Assembly: GCA_016201045.1 (NCBI GenBank)
Contig: JACQDM010000007.1
Coordinates: forward strand, 310,001-374,000
Reading direction: 5' to 3'
DNA from: Afipia sp.
Lineage (GTDB): Bacteria; Pseudomonadota; Alphaproteobacteria; Rhizobiales; Xanthobacteraceae
DNA length: 64,000 nucleotides
Positions 9,649 through 18,095 of the stretch are shown piece by piece (the stretch's first letter is position 1; each line of letters opens with the position of its first letter). A model generated the notes under the pieces. It was given only the letters and a program-made list of their open reading frames with translations, was not told where the DNA came from and searched no databases. The position numbers and the translations under genes were made by a program.

Positions 9649-11220
9649 GTGAGCAATAGAGGCGTGGTGAACCACATGAAACCTTCTGTTGATCCGAGCC
9701 ATATACCGCCCGACTCCGGCTACGACCTCGACTTGAATCTCGAAAAAGATTTGGACCTCGACAAGGATCTGAACGGTGACACGCTGCGCGAGGAGTGCGG
9801 CGTGTTCGGCATTTTCGGCCACCCCGATGCCGCCGCCATCACAGCGCTCGGCCTGCACGCGCTTCAGCATCGCGGCCAGGAAGCCGCCGGCATCGTCGCG
9901 TTCGACGGCCACCGCTTTCACTCCGAGCGCCGCCTTGGTCTCGTCGGAGACACATTCTCCCGCGCCGATGTCATTGCCCGCCTCCCCGGCAATTCCGCCG
10001 TCGGCCATGTGCGCTATTCCACCACCGGCGAAACCATCCTGCGCAATGTGCAGCCGCTGTTCGCTGAGCTGAATGCCGGCGGTTTCGCGGTTGGCCATAA
10101 CGGCAATCTCACCAACGGTCTCACATTGCGGCGCGCGCTGGTGCGCGACGGCGCGATGATGCAGTCCACCACCGACACCGAAGTGATCCTGCATCTGGTG
10201 GCGCATTCCAAGCGCGGCCGATTCATCGAGCGTTTCATCGAAGCGCTGCGCGCCATAGAGGGCGCCTATGCGCTAGTCTCGCTGACCAACAAGAAACTGA
10301 TCGGCGCACGCGATCCTCTCGGCATTCGTCCCCTTGTCTACGGCGAACTCGACGGTTGCCCGATCCTCGCCTCGGAAACCTGTGCGCTCGACATCATCGG
10401 CGCGAAATATATCCGCGATGTCGAACCCGGCGAAGTCATCGTGTTCGACTACAAGGGCGAAGTCATCGAAACCGAAATTCACAAGCCGTTCCCGCCGCAG
10501 CCGCCGCGTCCCTGCATCTTCGAGTACATTTATTTCGCCCGGCCCGACTCCATTGTCGGCGGACGCTCGGTCTATGAAGTGCGAAAAGCCTTCGGCGCGC
10601 AGCTTGCGCGCGAAAGCCATGCCGACGTGGATGTCGTGGTGCCGGTGCCGGATTCCGGCGTACCCGCCGCCGTCGGCTACAGCCAGTTTTCCGGCGTGCC
10701 GTTCGAGCTTGGCATCATCCGCAATCACTATGTCGGCCGCACCTTCATTCAGCCGACCCAGAGCGTGCGCGAACTCGGCGTGCGCATGAAGCACGCGCCC
10801 AACCGCGCGGCCATCGAAGGCAAGCGCATCATCCTGATCGACGATTCGCTTGTGCGCGGCACCACCTCGAAAAAGATTGTGCGCATGATGCGCGACGCGG
10901 GTGCGAAAGAAGTTCACTTCCGCCTCGCCTCGCCGCCGATCATAAACCCGGATTATTACGGCATCGATCTGCCGGACCGTGGCGGACTTCTCGCGGCCAC
11001 CCACTCCATCGAAGAAATGCGCGACATTATCGGCGCGGATTCGCTGGCGTTCCTCTCCATCGACGGCATGTATCGCGCGATGGGCGAACCGGGCCGCGAT
11101 CCCGCGCATCCGAAATTCGCCGATCATTGCTTTACCGGCGCTTACCCGACCAATCTCACCGATCACAATCAGGTCGAGCCGCAGCCGCGGCAATTGTCAT
11201 TGCTGGCGGAAGCGAGTTAG
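9649..11220 (+). CDS. purF: Amidophosphoribosyltransferase
   Basis: First committed enzyme of purine synthesis: PRPP plus glutamine give phosphoribosylamine. The glutaminase nucleophile is the Cys of REECGVFGIFG. It lies about 50 residues in, so the chain must be processed to expose it. The phosphoribosyltransferase domain has the PRPP loop IILIDDSLVRGTTSKK near 394. The propeptide is acidic with a repeated DLDL/KDL pattern. The start may be the GTG at 9649 (523 residues) or the ATG at 9676; neither has a decisive Shine-Dalgarno. Its C-terminal Cys motif (DHCFTGAYPT) and length fit the Bacillus-type class. Confidence 0.95.
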   Translation: MSNRGVVNHMKPSVDPSHIPPDSGYDLDLNLEKDLDLDKDLNGDTLREECGVFGIFGHPDAAAITALGLHALQHRGQEAAGIVAFDGHRFHSERRLGLVGDTFSRADVIARLPGNSAVGHVRYSTTGETILRNVQPLFAELNAGGFAVGHNGNLTNGLTLRRALVRDGAMMQSTTDTEVILHLVAHSKRGRFIERFIEALRAIEGAYALVSLTNKKLIGARDPLGIRPLVYGELDGCPILASETCALDIIGAKYIRDVEPGEVIVFDYKGEVIETEIHKPFPPQPPRPCIFEYIYFARPDSIVGGRSVYEVRKAFGAQLARESHADVDVVVPVPDSGVPAAVGYSQFSGVPFELGIIRNHYVGRTFIQPTQSVRELGVRMKHAPNRAAIEGKRIILIDDSLVRGTTSKKIVRMMRDAGAKEVHFRLASPPIINPDYYGIDLPDRGGLLAATHSIEEMRDIIGADSLAFLSIDGMYRAMGEPGRDPAHPKFADHCFTGAYPTNLTDHNQVEPQPRQLSLLAEAS

Positions 11221-11254
11221 TTCATAGCGCTGTAAATTAAATTCGGAGCGGCGC

Positions 11255-11560
11255 GTGAAGCACATCATATTTTGGGTTGCTATAATCGCCGTTCCATTTC
11301 TCATATTTTTCTCAGACAACTCCCTCGTAGAGATGTTGCGCAAACAAAAGCCGATCACCGAAGAACAAAAAAGCGAACTACTGCAGAAATTCGATGTTGA
11401 ATCGCAGAAAACGCTAGCCTCGCCTCCGCATTGCTGGGGCTATAAAGGCCCGCGCCGAGCCTCTACAAGCATTGAAGAAATGCAGAAAAAAACGAAGCTC
11501 TGGCTCGATTCGATCGGCAAGACCCCACCGCTGACTTGTGAGGAATACGAAAATAACTAG
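11255..11560 (+). CDS. Hypothetical 101-residue protein, AT-rich
   Basis: I do not recognise this protein. It begins with GTG after a GGAG Shine-Dalgarno. It has a hydrophobic N-terminus (residues 2-23, IIFWVAIIAVPFLIFF) that could be an uncleaved anchor or signal. A Lys/Gln/Glu-rich soluble part with two Cys follows. Base composition, about 45 percent GC by eye, is clearly lower than that of its neighbours purF and the SDR. It fills the gap between two genes that are usually adjacent. A small acquired or fast-evolving gene is likely. Confidence 0.55.
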   Translation: MKHIIFWVAIIAVPFLIFFSDNSLVEMLRKQKPITEEQKSELLQKFDVESQKTLASPPHCWGYKGPRRASTSIEEMQKKTKLWLDSIGKTPPLTCEEYENN

Positions 11561-11590
11561 CTCGATCCTCGTCAATAAAGTCGTCTTGCA

Positions 11591-12334
11591 TTGACCAAAC
11601 CCCTCCACTCCCGCATCGCTCTCGTTACAGGCGCATCGCGCGGCATCGGCTATGCGACTGCGCTGGCGCTGGCAAAAGCCGGCGCGCATGTGATCGCAGT
11701 GGCGCGAACCCAAGGCGGCCTCGAAGAGCTGGACGACGCGATCCGCGCCGAGGGCGGCACCGCAACGCTGGTCCCGCTCGATCTCACCGACTTCGACGGC
11801 ATCGCGCGGCTCGGCGCTGCGCTGAACGAGCGCCACGGCAAGCTCGATATTCTGGTCGGCAATGCCGGAATGGCGGGCACGTCGTCGCCGCTCGGTCACA
11901 CCGATCCGAAATTCTGGGACAACGCGATGGCAATCAACGTCACCGCGAATTTCCAGTTGATCCGCTGCATGGAACCGCTGCTGCAAAAATCCGACGCCGG
12001 GCGCGCGGTGTTCATCACCTCGGGCATCGCCAGCAAGGCCACCGCCTACATGGGACCTTATGCGGCATCTAAGGCCGCGCTCGACGCACTGGTGCGAGTG
12101 TGGGCGCATGAAACGCAGAACACGGCAATTCGCGTCAATCTGTTCAGCCCCGGGCCGATCAGAACGCGCATGCGCGCCACCGTGATGCCCGGCGAAGATC
12201 CGATGATTCTCGACACGCCTGCGCAGGCCGCCGAATACATCGTGCCGTTGTGCGATCCGTTGTGGAGCGAGACCGGAAAGCTCTACGATTATCCGTCGAA
12301 GACTGTGATGAGCTTTCGTCCACCATCAGCGTGA
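11591..12334 (+). CDS. SDR family NAD(P)-dependent oxidoreductase
   Basis: A 247-residue classical short-chain dehydrogenase. The cofactor motif TGASRGIG is at residues 13-20, NAG lies in the LVGNAG segment, and the catalytic YxxxK pair is Tyr157 and Lys161 (YAASK). The only workable start is the TTG at 11591. SDR genes commonly sit downstream of purF in Bradyrhizobium relatives. The substrate cannot be told from sequence. Arg in the first turn (ASRG) and in VARTQ suggests NADP preference. Confidence 0.85.
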   Translation: MTKPLHSRIALVTGASRGIGYATALALAKAGAHVIAVARTQGGLEELDDAIRAEGGTATLVPLDLTDFDGIARLGAALNERHGKLDILVGNAGMAGTSSPLGHTDPKFWDNAMAINVTANFQLIRCMEPLLQKSDAGRAVFITSGIASKATAYMGPYAASKAALDALVRVWAHETQNTAIRVNLFSPGPIRTRMRATVMPGEDPMILDTPAQAAEYIVPLCDPLWSETGKLYDYPSKTVMSFRPPSA

Positions 12335-12451
12335 GAAACTGCGGCGGAGCGCCGCGCCGCCGATTCCGCCGATGCGTTGACTTCGCATCGCGAACGCGTT
12401 CCAATTTGCGCAAGCGGGCACAGATGACGCCACGCATCCGGGAGCATTCAC

Positions 12452-12835
12452 ATGACATCGAAGATTCTGTTCACCCTTGCCGCAGCCGGCTTCGCGCTCG
12501 CCGCGACTCACGCTACCGCCGGCGACGTCAACGGAACGTGGCTGCGCGACACTGGTTTGTCGAAAGTGAAATTCGCGCCATGCGGAGGCGGCGCGCTCTG
12601 CGGTACCCTCGCCTGGATCAAGCCGGACGCCGACACCAAAGGTAAGGTCGGTCAAAAGGTGTTCTATGACATGAAGCCTGATGGTGCAGACGCGTGGAAA
12701 GGCTCGGCATTCAATCCGGAGGACGGCAACACCTATACCGGAAAGATGTCACTTTCGGGCGGCACACTCACGACGCAGGGCTGCGCCATGGGCGGCATGA
12801 TCTGCAAATCGACGACATGGACGCGGTCGAACTGA
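12452..12835 (+). CDS. DUF2147 domain-containing exported protein
   Basis: A 127-residue protein with a clear signal peptide (residues 1-23, cleavage after ATA before GDVNG). A small DUF2147 beta-rich domain follows: NGTWLRDTGLSKVKF, CGGALCGTLAWI, and a C-terminal region with a Cys pair (GCAMGGMICKS). Such proteins are periplasmic and of unknown function, possibly ligand binding in a lipocalin-like fold. A GGGAG motif precedes the ATG. Its stop codon touches the stop of der on the opposite strand, with no bases between. Confidence 0.75.
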   Translation: MTSKILFTLAAAGFALAATHATAGDVNGTWLRDTGLSKVKFAPCGGGALCGTLAWIKPDADTKGKVGQKVFYDMKPDGADAWKGSAFNPEDGNTYTGKMSLSGGTLTTQGCAMGGMICKSTTWTRSN

Positions 12836-14263
12836 TTACGACGGCTTCTTGCGCTTATGCGCCAGCGGATTGCGCTTGTGCGCGAAGGGGTTTTCCTTCT
12901 CGCGCAGCGTGATCCGGATCGGCGTGCCGGGCAGATCGAAATAGCTGCGGATGCTGTTGATCAAATAACGCAGATAGGATTCCGGCAGCGAGTCGGCGCG
13001 CGTACAAAACATGACGAAGCTCGGCGGGCGCGCCTTCACCTGCGTGGCGTAATTCAGCTTCATCCGCACGCCGGATTTTGCCGGCGGCGGATTTGCCGTC
13101 ACCGCCTGCTCGAACCAACGATTGAGCTGGCTAGTCGAAACCCGGCGGTTCCATACGGCGTAAGCATCTTGAATCGCGACCATCAGTCGATCGACGCCCT
13201 CACCCATCAATCCTGACACCGCAACCACCGGCATACCTTTCACCTGCGGCAACCAGTGATCGGCTTCTTCTCTTAGTTTTGTCATCTGGTTCGGCGCGCG
13301 CTCCATCAGATCCCACTTGTTGACGGCGATGACGATGGCGCGGCCTTCGCGCTCGACGAGGTCGGCGAGCCGCAAATCCTGTTCCTCGAATTTATTCTGC
13401 GCGTCCATCACCAGCACGACGACTTCGGCAAATCGGACAGCGCGCAACGCATCCGACACCGACAGCCTCTCAAGCTTGTCGTCTATACGCGAACGGCGGC
13501 GCAATCCGGCGGTATCGAACACGCGGAAATCGCGGCTCTTCCATCTCACTTCAACAGAAATGGAATCGCGCGTCGTCCCTGCTTCAGGGCTCGTAAGAAG
13601 CCGCTCTTCGCCGAGAAGAAAATTGATCAGCGTCGACTTGCCCGCATTCGGCCTGCCGAGCACGGCCACGCGAATTGGCCGCGTCGCAATCTCCTCGTCG
13701 GAAAGTTCGACATCGGCGAATTCGTCGCTGCTGTCCTCATCGTCGGCGGCCTCGCCCTCAGGCGCAGGCACCGGCATCAGATCGCGCAGCGCGTCGTAGA
13801 GATCGCTCATCCCCTCACCGTGCTCGGCGGATATGGGTATCGGTTGCCCGAGTCCCAGCGCATAGGATTCGAGCGCACCGGCATCGCCATGCGTGCCTTC
13901 GCTTTTGTTGGCGACGAGGACGACCGGCTTGTCGGCGCGGCGGGCGAAATCGGCGAACTCGCGGTCCGATGGCGTCAATCCCATGCGCGCATCGATGACG
14001 AACATCAGCGCGTCTGCGGCGGCAATTGCGATTTCCGTCTGCTCCTGCATACGCGCTGTGAGCGAGCCGCGCGCGCCCTTGTCGAGACCTGCGGTATCTA
14101 TGAGCCTGAATTCGAGATCGCCGAGACGCCCATTCCCCTCGCGCCGGTCGCGCGTCACACCCGGCTGGTCGTCAACCAGCGCCAGTTTCTGTCCGACCAG
14201 ACGGTTGAACAGCGTCGACTTGCCGACGTTGGGGCGGCCGATGATGGCAATGGTGAAGGGCAT
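12836..14263 (-). CDS. der: Ribosome biogenesis GTPase Der (EngA)
   Basis: An essential two-GTPase protein acting in 50S assembly. It has two tandem G domains: GRPNVGKST at residues 8-16 and GRPNAGKST near 205, each with its DTAG ([18 protein letters not shown]) and NKxD motifs. A C-terminal KH-like domain with the [10 protein letters not shown] motif follows, and a basic tail closes the 475-residue chain. An acidic linker of about 20 residues ([21 protein letters not shown]) joins the two G domains. Downstream of the lipoprotein and YfgM-like genes, recalling the yfgM-bamB-der order of enterobacteria. Confidence 0.95.
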   Translation of the reverse strand: MPFTIAIIGRPNVGKSTLFNRLVGQKLALVDDQPGVTRDRREGNGRLGDLEFRLIDTAGLDKGARGSLTARMQEQTEIAIAAADALMFVIDARMGLTPSDREFADFARRADKPVVLVANKSEGTHGDAGALESYALGLGQPIPISAEHGEGMSDLYDALRDLMPVPAPEGEAADDEDSSDEFADVELSDEEIATRPIRVAVLGRPNAGKSTLINFLLGEERLLTSPEAGTTRDSISVEVRWKSRDFRVFDTAGLRRRSRIDDKLERLSVSDALRAVRFAEVVVLVMDAQNKFEEQDLRLADLVEREGRAIVIAVNKWDLMERAPNQMTKLREEADHWLPQVKGMPVVAVSGLMGEGVDRLMVAIQDAYAVWNRRVSTSQLNRWFEQAVTANPPPAKSGVRMKLNYATQVKARPPSFVMFCTRADSLPESYLRYLINSIRSYFDLPGTPIRITLREKENPFAHKRNPLAHKRKKPS

Positions 14264-14342
14264 GATCGATCCGTTCGCCCCAAAAAGGCATCAAGTCAAG
14301 GACAGCGGGACGGTATCCATCCGCTGTGCAGCTAACGCTGTC

Positions 14343-14831
14343 TCAGCGCGGCGTGGGAAATGGATTTGCCGTCTGCTGCGGCTGATCGGAATCTGGCGCG
14401 GTGATGCTGCGGCGCTTCGGCTTTTTCATCTTAGGCGAGGGAGGTGCTGCAGGCGCATTGTCGGTCGCTGCTGCTGAATCGTCTTGCTGCGCTTCAGGTG
14501 CGGGCTGATCGGCAGATGGTGCAACCGAAGGTCGGACGGACGCGGGTTTTGCGCCGCGTTTGGCTGGCGCAGGCTCGACGGCCGCGACCGGCGGAATGTC
14601 TTGCTGCTGTTGCTGCTGCGCTCCCTTGTAGAGTTCCTTCGGCACGCCCTGCTCGACGCCCGGAACGCCGCCCGGAAAGACTGGCTTGCGCTCGCCTGGA
14701 AGTTTCTTTTTCGTGTCGAGGAAGTCGAGCATGTCGGTCGGATCGAAGCTGCCGTTGGTGCCGCAGCCCGCGAGCGCGAGCGACAGCGCAGCGAGCACGG
14801 AAGCGGCGATCAATCGTTGGCTGACACGCAT
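14343..14831 (-). CDS. Small proline-rich lipoprotein
   Basis: A 162-residue protein with a lipoprotein signal: positively charged start, hydrophobic core, lipobox LAGC with lipidated Cys23. The mature part begins GTNGSFDPTDMLDFLDTKKKLPGERKPVF. It then becomes low complexity, with six consecutive Gln and many Pro/Ala/Lys. The KKxLPGERxPV stretch recalls the segment that follows the lipobox in alphaproteobacterial BamB, but no beta-propeller follows. It occupies the position where bamB lies in other proteobacteria, between the YfgM-like gene and der. Function unknown. Confidence 0.7.
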   Translation of the reverse strand: MRVSQRLIAASVLAALSLALAGCGTNGSFDPTDMLDFLDTKKKLPGERKPVFPGGVPGVEQGVPKELYKGAQQQQQQDIPPVAAVEPAPAKRGAKPASVRPSVAPSADQPAPEAQQDDSAAATDNAPAAPPSPKMKKPKRRSITAPDSDQPQQTANPFPTPR

Positions 14832-14851
14832 CTATCCCGTCCAGAAATCGA

Positions 14852-15505
14852 CTAGCTCTTGGCGGCCGGCGGCAGCAACGCTTGCAGCGCCTCCGCACGG
14901 CTACGCATGCTGGACGGCGTGAGCGGATCGTTGCCGATCATGTCGAGCCATTGCCGCGCTGAGGTCGTGTCATTGGCGCGCCATGCTGACAGCGCCAAAA
15001 ATTCACGCGCGCTATGGCGGTAAGTGCGGTCGGGGCCGGTTGCCGGCTCGAGCCGCTGACGCATCGCGTCGTAGGGCGTTGTTTCCATCGAAAGACTGGC
15101 TGCACGGATGCGCGCCAGATCCTGATCTGCAGGGCCGACGCTGCCGTCGGCTGCGATGCCGTCATACAGCTTCACGGCGGTCTGCGGATCGCGGGCGGCG
15201 ACTTCATTGGCTGCGCGCAGACGAGCAAGCGTCCGATAGGCCGGTGCGCCTTCAGCCGCAATCTTGTTAAATGCTGCTTCGGCCTCTGCATGCTTGTTGT
15301 CGTCGGCGAGTGTGGAGGCAGCTACAAAGGCGGAGCCCGCTTCGGCAGCCTTTTTGGACTCGAAATACTGATAACCGCGCCAGCCGCCGACGCCGGCGAT
15401 AATCAGAAGGGCAACCCCGACAATGAGATAGGAGTAGCGATCCCAGATCTTCTTGATCTGCTCGCGGCGCAGTTCTTCGTCAACTTCGTCAAATAATTCA
15501 GACAC
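14852..15505 (-). CDS. YfgM-like tetratricopeptide membrane protein
   Basis: A 217-residue protein: cytoplasmic start (SELFDEVDEELRREQIKKIWDRYS), one membrane helix at about 27-45 (YLIVGVALLIIAGVGGW), then a periplasmic helical TPR-type domain rich in Ala. This is the architecture of YfgM, an ancillary SecYEG protein linked to periplasmic chaperones in E. coli. It lies 20 bp upstream of the lipoprotein gene and is probably in one transcript with it and der. Confidence 0.8.
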   Translation of the reverse strand: MSELFDEVDEELRREQIKKIWDRYSYLIVGVALLIIAGVGGWRGYQYFESKKAAEAGSAFVAASTLADDNKHAEAEAAFNKIAAEGAPAYRTLARLRAANEVAARDPQTAVKLYDGIAADGSVGPADQDLARIRAASLSMETTPYDAMRQRLEPATGPDRTYRHSAREFLALSAWRANDTTSARQWLDMIGNDPLTPSSMRSRAEALQALLPPAAKS

Positions 15506-15661
15506 TTAACCGCTTCCCCGCCGAATGTCAGAAAACCCGGCTCCCCTGCGCTGAAAGCGCGTTCCCGGTCTGGCGCGGCGGTACCCTATCGGTATGGCGG
15601 CTGCAAGGCAAAGCCAGCCGGATCAGAGCGTTAATGACGTTTCGACGCGGGGCGGCACCGA

Positions 15662-16483
15662 TCAGGTCTTTTTCATGCCATAGACATGGTCGGGACCGGG
15701 AAAGGCGCGCGAACGCACTTCCTTCGCATAGTCCTGGATTGCAGCCTCTATACCCGGTCCGAGATTGCCGTAGCGCTTGACGAATTTCGGTGCCCACGGC
15801 GACAGACCAAGCATGTCTTCCAGCACCAGCACCTGACCGTCGCACGCAGCGCTTGCGCCGATGCCGATGGTCGGTGCCTTCACGATTTCGGTGATGCGCT
15901 TGCCGAGCGGTTCGGCAACAGCTTCGACCACCATCGAAAACGCGCCGGCCTGATCGACGGCGCGCGCGTCGTTCTCGATCGGGCCCCAATCGGATTCGCT
16001 GCGGCCCTGCGCCTTGAACGAGCCCAGCGTGTTGATCGATTGCGGTGTCAGCCCGACGTGACCCATCACCGGAATGCCGCGCGTCGTCAGAAATTCGATC
16101 GTCTCTGCCATGCGTGCGCCGCCTTCCATTTTAACGGCGCCGCACATCGTCTCCTTCATAATGCGGGCGGCGGAATGGAACGCCTGCTCTTTCGAGGCTT
16201 CATACGACCCGAACGGCATGTCGACGACCACAAGCGACTGCTTCGACCCGCGTATCACGGCGTGGCCCTGAAGGATCATCATTTCGAGCGTGACCGGCAC
16301 CGTCGTCTCGAAGCCGTGCATCACGTTGCCGAGCGAGTCGCCGACGAGAATAATGTCGCAATATTTGTCGACCAGTGCTGCGGTATGCGCGTGGTACGAT
16401 GTGAGCATCACGAGCGGATCGCCGCCCTTGCGTGCAAAAATATCCGGCGCGGTCTTGCGCTTGATCGCGGATTGAACCGACAT
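15662..16483 (-). CDS. panB: 3-methyl-2-oxobutanoate hydroxymethyltransferase
   Basis: PanB makes ketopantoate from 2-oxoisovalerate and methylene-tetrahydrofolate, the first step of pantothenate synthesis. The 273-residue TIM-barrel protein shows the family motifs [15 protein letters not shown] near the start, [15 protein letters not shown] (Mg2+ ligand Asp), [18 protein letters not shown] and IGIGAS. It starts directly after the nnrU stop, with no gap, so translation is probably coupled. panC is not nearby. Confidence 0.96.
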   Translation of the reverse strand: MSVQSAIKRKTAPDIFARKGGDPLVMLTSYHAHTAALVDKYCDIILVGDSLGNVMHGFETTVPVTLEMMILQGHAVIRGSKQSLVVVDMPFGSYEASKEQAFHSAARIMKETMCGAVKMEGGARMAETIEFLTTRGIPVMGHVGLTPQSINTLGSFKAQGRSESDWGPIENDARAVDQAGAFSMVVEAVAEPLGKRITEIVKAPTIGIGASAACDGQVLVLEDMLGLSPWAPKFVKRYGNLGPGIEAAIQDYAKEVRSRAFPGPDHVYGMKKT

Positions 16484-17071
16484 TTAGGTAGCTCCGACCA
16501 GAGACACGCCGATAATCAGCGGATGGAACGCAAATACGATGGCGACATAAACCACGACGCCGACTCCGACCGCGATGAGATCGTTCGTCACCCCGCCAAC
16601 CGGAATGGGCGGCGCGCCGGGATCGCTGCGGTGCTTCAACGAAATGCGGTCGTAGACCGCCCACGCCAGGACCGACCCGAACAATACGATCGAACCAAGA
16701 TCGCCATTGGCGATCAGATGGAGCACCGCCCACAATTTCACGGCGGCGAGCATCGGGTGTTTCAGAGCAGTGAAAATGCGTCCGCGAATATAGGATGCGA
16801 CGAACAGAATGACGGCAGGCAGCATGAGCCCGAGCGCCAGATGCCGCGTCCACGCTGGAGGAAACCAGATATTGATCCACTCGAACTGCCGATACAGGCT
16901 GAAGCCCCACGCGATCAGCGCGATGCCGACAATCGAGACAATCGTATAGAGAATTTTATAACCGCCCTCGCCCAGTCGCGCGATCACACGCGCACGCGCG
17001 CTGCGCATCGTGGTGAGTGTATGGATACCGAGGAACAGCACCAGCCCGGCGATCATGATGCTTAAGCCCAT
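16484..17071 (-). CDS. NnrU family membrane protein
   Basis: A 195-residue protein with about six membrane helices, in the NnrU/MAPEG-like methyltransferase-type membrane family. The start MGLSIMIAGLVLFLGIHTLTTMRSARARV and the HPMLAAVKLWAVLHLIANGD motif are characteristic. NnrU was named in denitrification clusters of Rhodobacter, but many copies, like this one, have no denitrification genes nearby. It is translationally coupled to panB downstream. Function here unknown. Confidence 0.85.
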   Translation of the reverse strand: MGLSIMIAGLVLFLGIHTLTTMRSARARVIARLGEGGYKILYTIVSIVGIALIAWGFSLYRQFEWINIWFPPAWTRHLALGLMLPAVILFVASYIRGRIFTALKHPMLAAVKLWAVLHLIANGDLGSIVLFGSVLAWAVYDRISLKHRSDPGAPPIPVGGVTNDLIAVGVGVVVYVAIVFAFHPLIIGVSLVGAT

Positions 17072-17196
17072 CGCTCCCCCGCTTTCGCAGTCCCGCGGTC
17101 CCGGCTAGGATCAAGGACACCAGCCCCGGTATCATTTTTCGGGGGTGTGTTGCAATGGCCGCCAACCACTGCGCCAGCATGGGAGCATCCCGCACG

Positions 17197-17658
17197 ATGA
17201 CCGCCGCCGCCCTTTCGACTGTGGCCTTCGAGCGTAGCCACAGCATTGAGATCGACGCGCCCGCCGAAGCGGTGTTCGACTATGTGACCAATCCGCAAAG
17301 CTGGCCGGAGTGGCTCGCCGCATCACATGCCATCGACAGCGCCAATCGTCCCATCGCGACCGGCGAGACATTCTCCGAAAAATGGCATATCCGCTCGGGC
17401 GAAGTATCGCTGAACTGGGTGGTCCGCGCGGCTATTCGCCCGAAATTATGGATTGCGCAGGCCGATACGGATTTTATCGGCCCCATCGTTATTCAATATG
17501 TGTGCGAAGAGAAGGACGGCGGCACTCTTTTCACTCGCACCGCGCGCAATCCCGCAAGGCCCAAACCGCCGACGCAGGAGCAGTTCGCGCGGATGGACGA
17601 GGAGGCGCGGATCGGATTGGGCAATATCAAATCACGCGTCGAGAGGCGTGCGCTCTGA
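17197..17658 (+). CDS. SRPBCC family protein (polyketide cyclase-like)
   Basis: A 153-residue START/SRPBCC fold protein: HSIEIDAPAEAVFDYVTNPQSWPEWLAASHAI is the standard N-terminal strand and helix. These proteins bind hydrophobic ligands in a deep cavity; the ligand cannot be predicted. The frame extends to 17155, but the ATG at 17197 has a GGGAG about 13 nt upstream and starts the domain properly. Divergent from nnrU, convergent with the next gene with no spacer. Confidence 0.7.
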   Translation: MTAAALSTVAFERSHSIEIDAPAEAVFDYVTNPQSWPEWLAASHAIDSANRPIATGETFSEKWHIRSGEVSLNWVVRAAIRPKLWIAQADTDFIGPIVIQYVCEEKDGGTLFTRTARNPARPKPPTQEQFARMDEEARIGLGNIKSRVERRAL

Positions 17659-18042
17659 TTATTTCTTCTCAGGCCTGTCATACAGCGGCGCGTCGAACCA
17701 CGCGACAATCCGTGCAAAGAATTTCCTGACAGACTTCCACAAGCCGCCCTCCGGACGCCCGTAGATCGCGCCCGCGCAAAGCTGCTCGAAATGCTCCAGG
17801 AATGCGAGATCGTTCGCCTTGGTGACAGTGAAGGATTCGCCGTTGATGAAGACGGTGTAGTTGTAGCCGTCGCCGCCGGGCCGGACGAAAAATGGCAGCG
17901 ACGTGAATTGCGGACGATCTTTCGAGATTACATAGACGGAAGGATCGAGCCCCTGTTGCTTCATCACGATCTCGAACTTCCGAAGCGCGCTGACGAAGCT
18001 CCCATCGAAGCCGCCGACAGAGGATTGAAGCTGGATGTGCAT
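17659..18042 (-). CDS. Conserved-looking hypothetical protein downstream of prfC
   Basis: I do not recognise a family for this 127-residue protein. It is soluble, aromatic-rich and has no signal or membrane segment. It contains FVRPGGDGYNYTVFINGESF and ends with a cluster of aromatic and basic residues (WKSVRKFFARIVAWF), perhaps an amphipathic membrane-associating helix. The frame opens at 18081, but the first ATG with a reasonable context (MHIQLQSSVGG) is at 18042. It lies 53 bp after prfC on the same strand and may be cotranscribed. Codon usage looks native. Confidence 0.6.
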   Translation of the reverse strand: MHIQLQSSVGGFDGSFVSALRKFEIVMKQQGLDPSVYVISKDRPQFTSLPFFVRPGGDGYNYTVFINGESFTVTKANDLAFLEHFEQLCAGAIYGRPEGGLWKSVRKFFARIVAWFDAPLYDRPEKK

Positions 18043-18095
18043 GATGCCGCCCTGCCACAGCAGTCTCGCTTCGGCGCACAAATTTGCAAGCCGGT

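Noticed and set aside
15686-17065. 459-codon plus-strand ORF
   Set aside because: Runs antisense through panB and nnrU; no recognisable domain.
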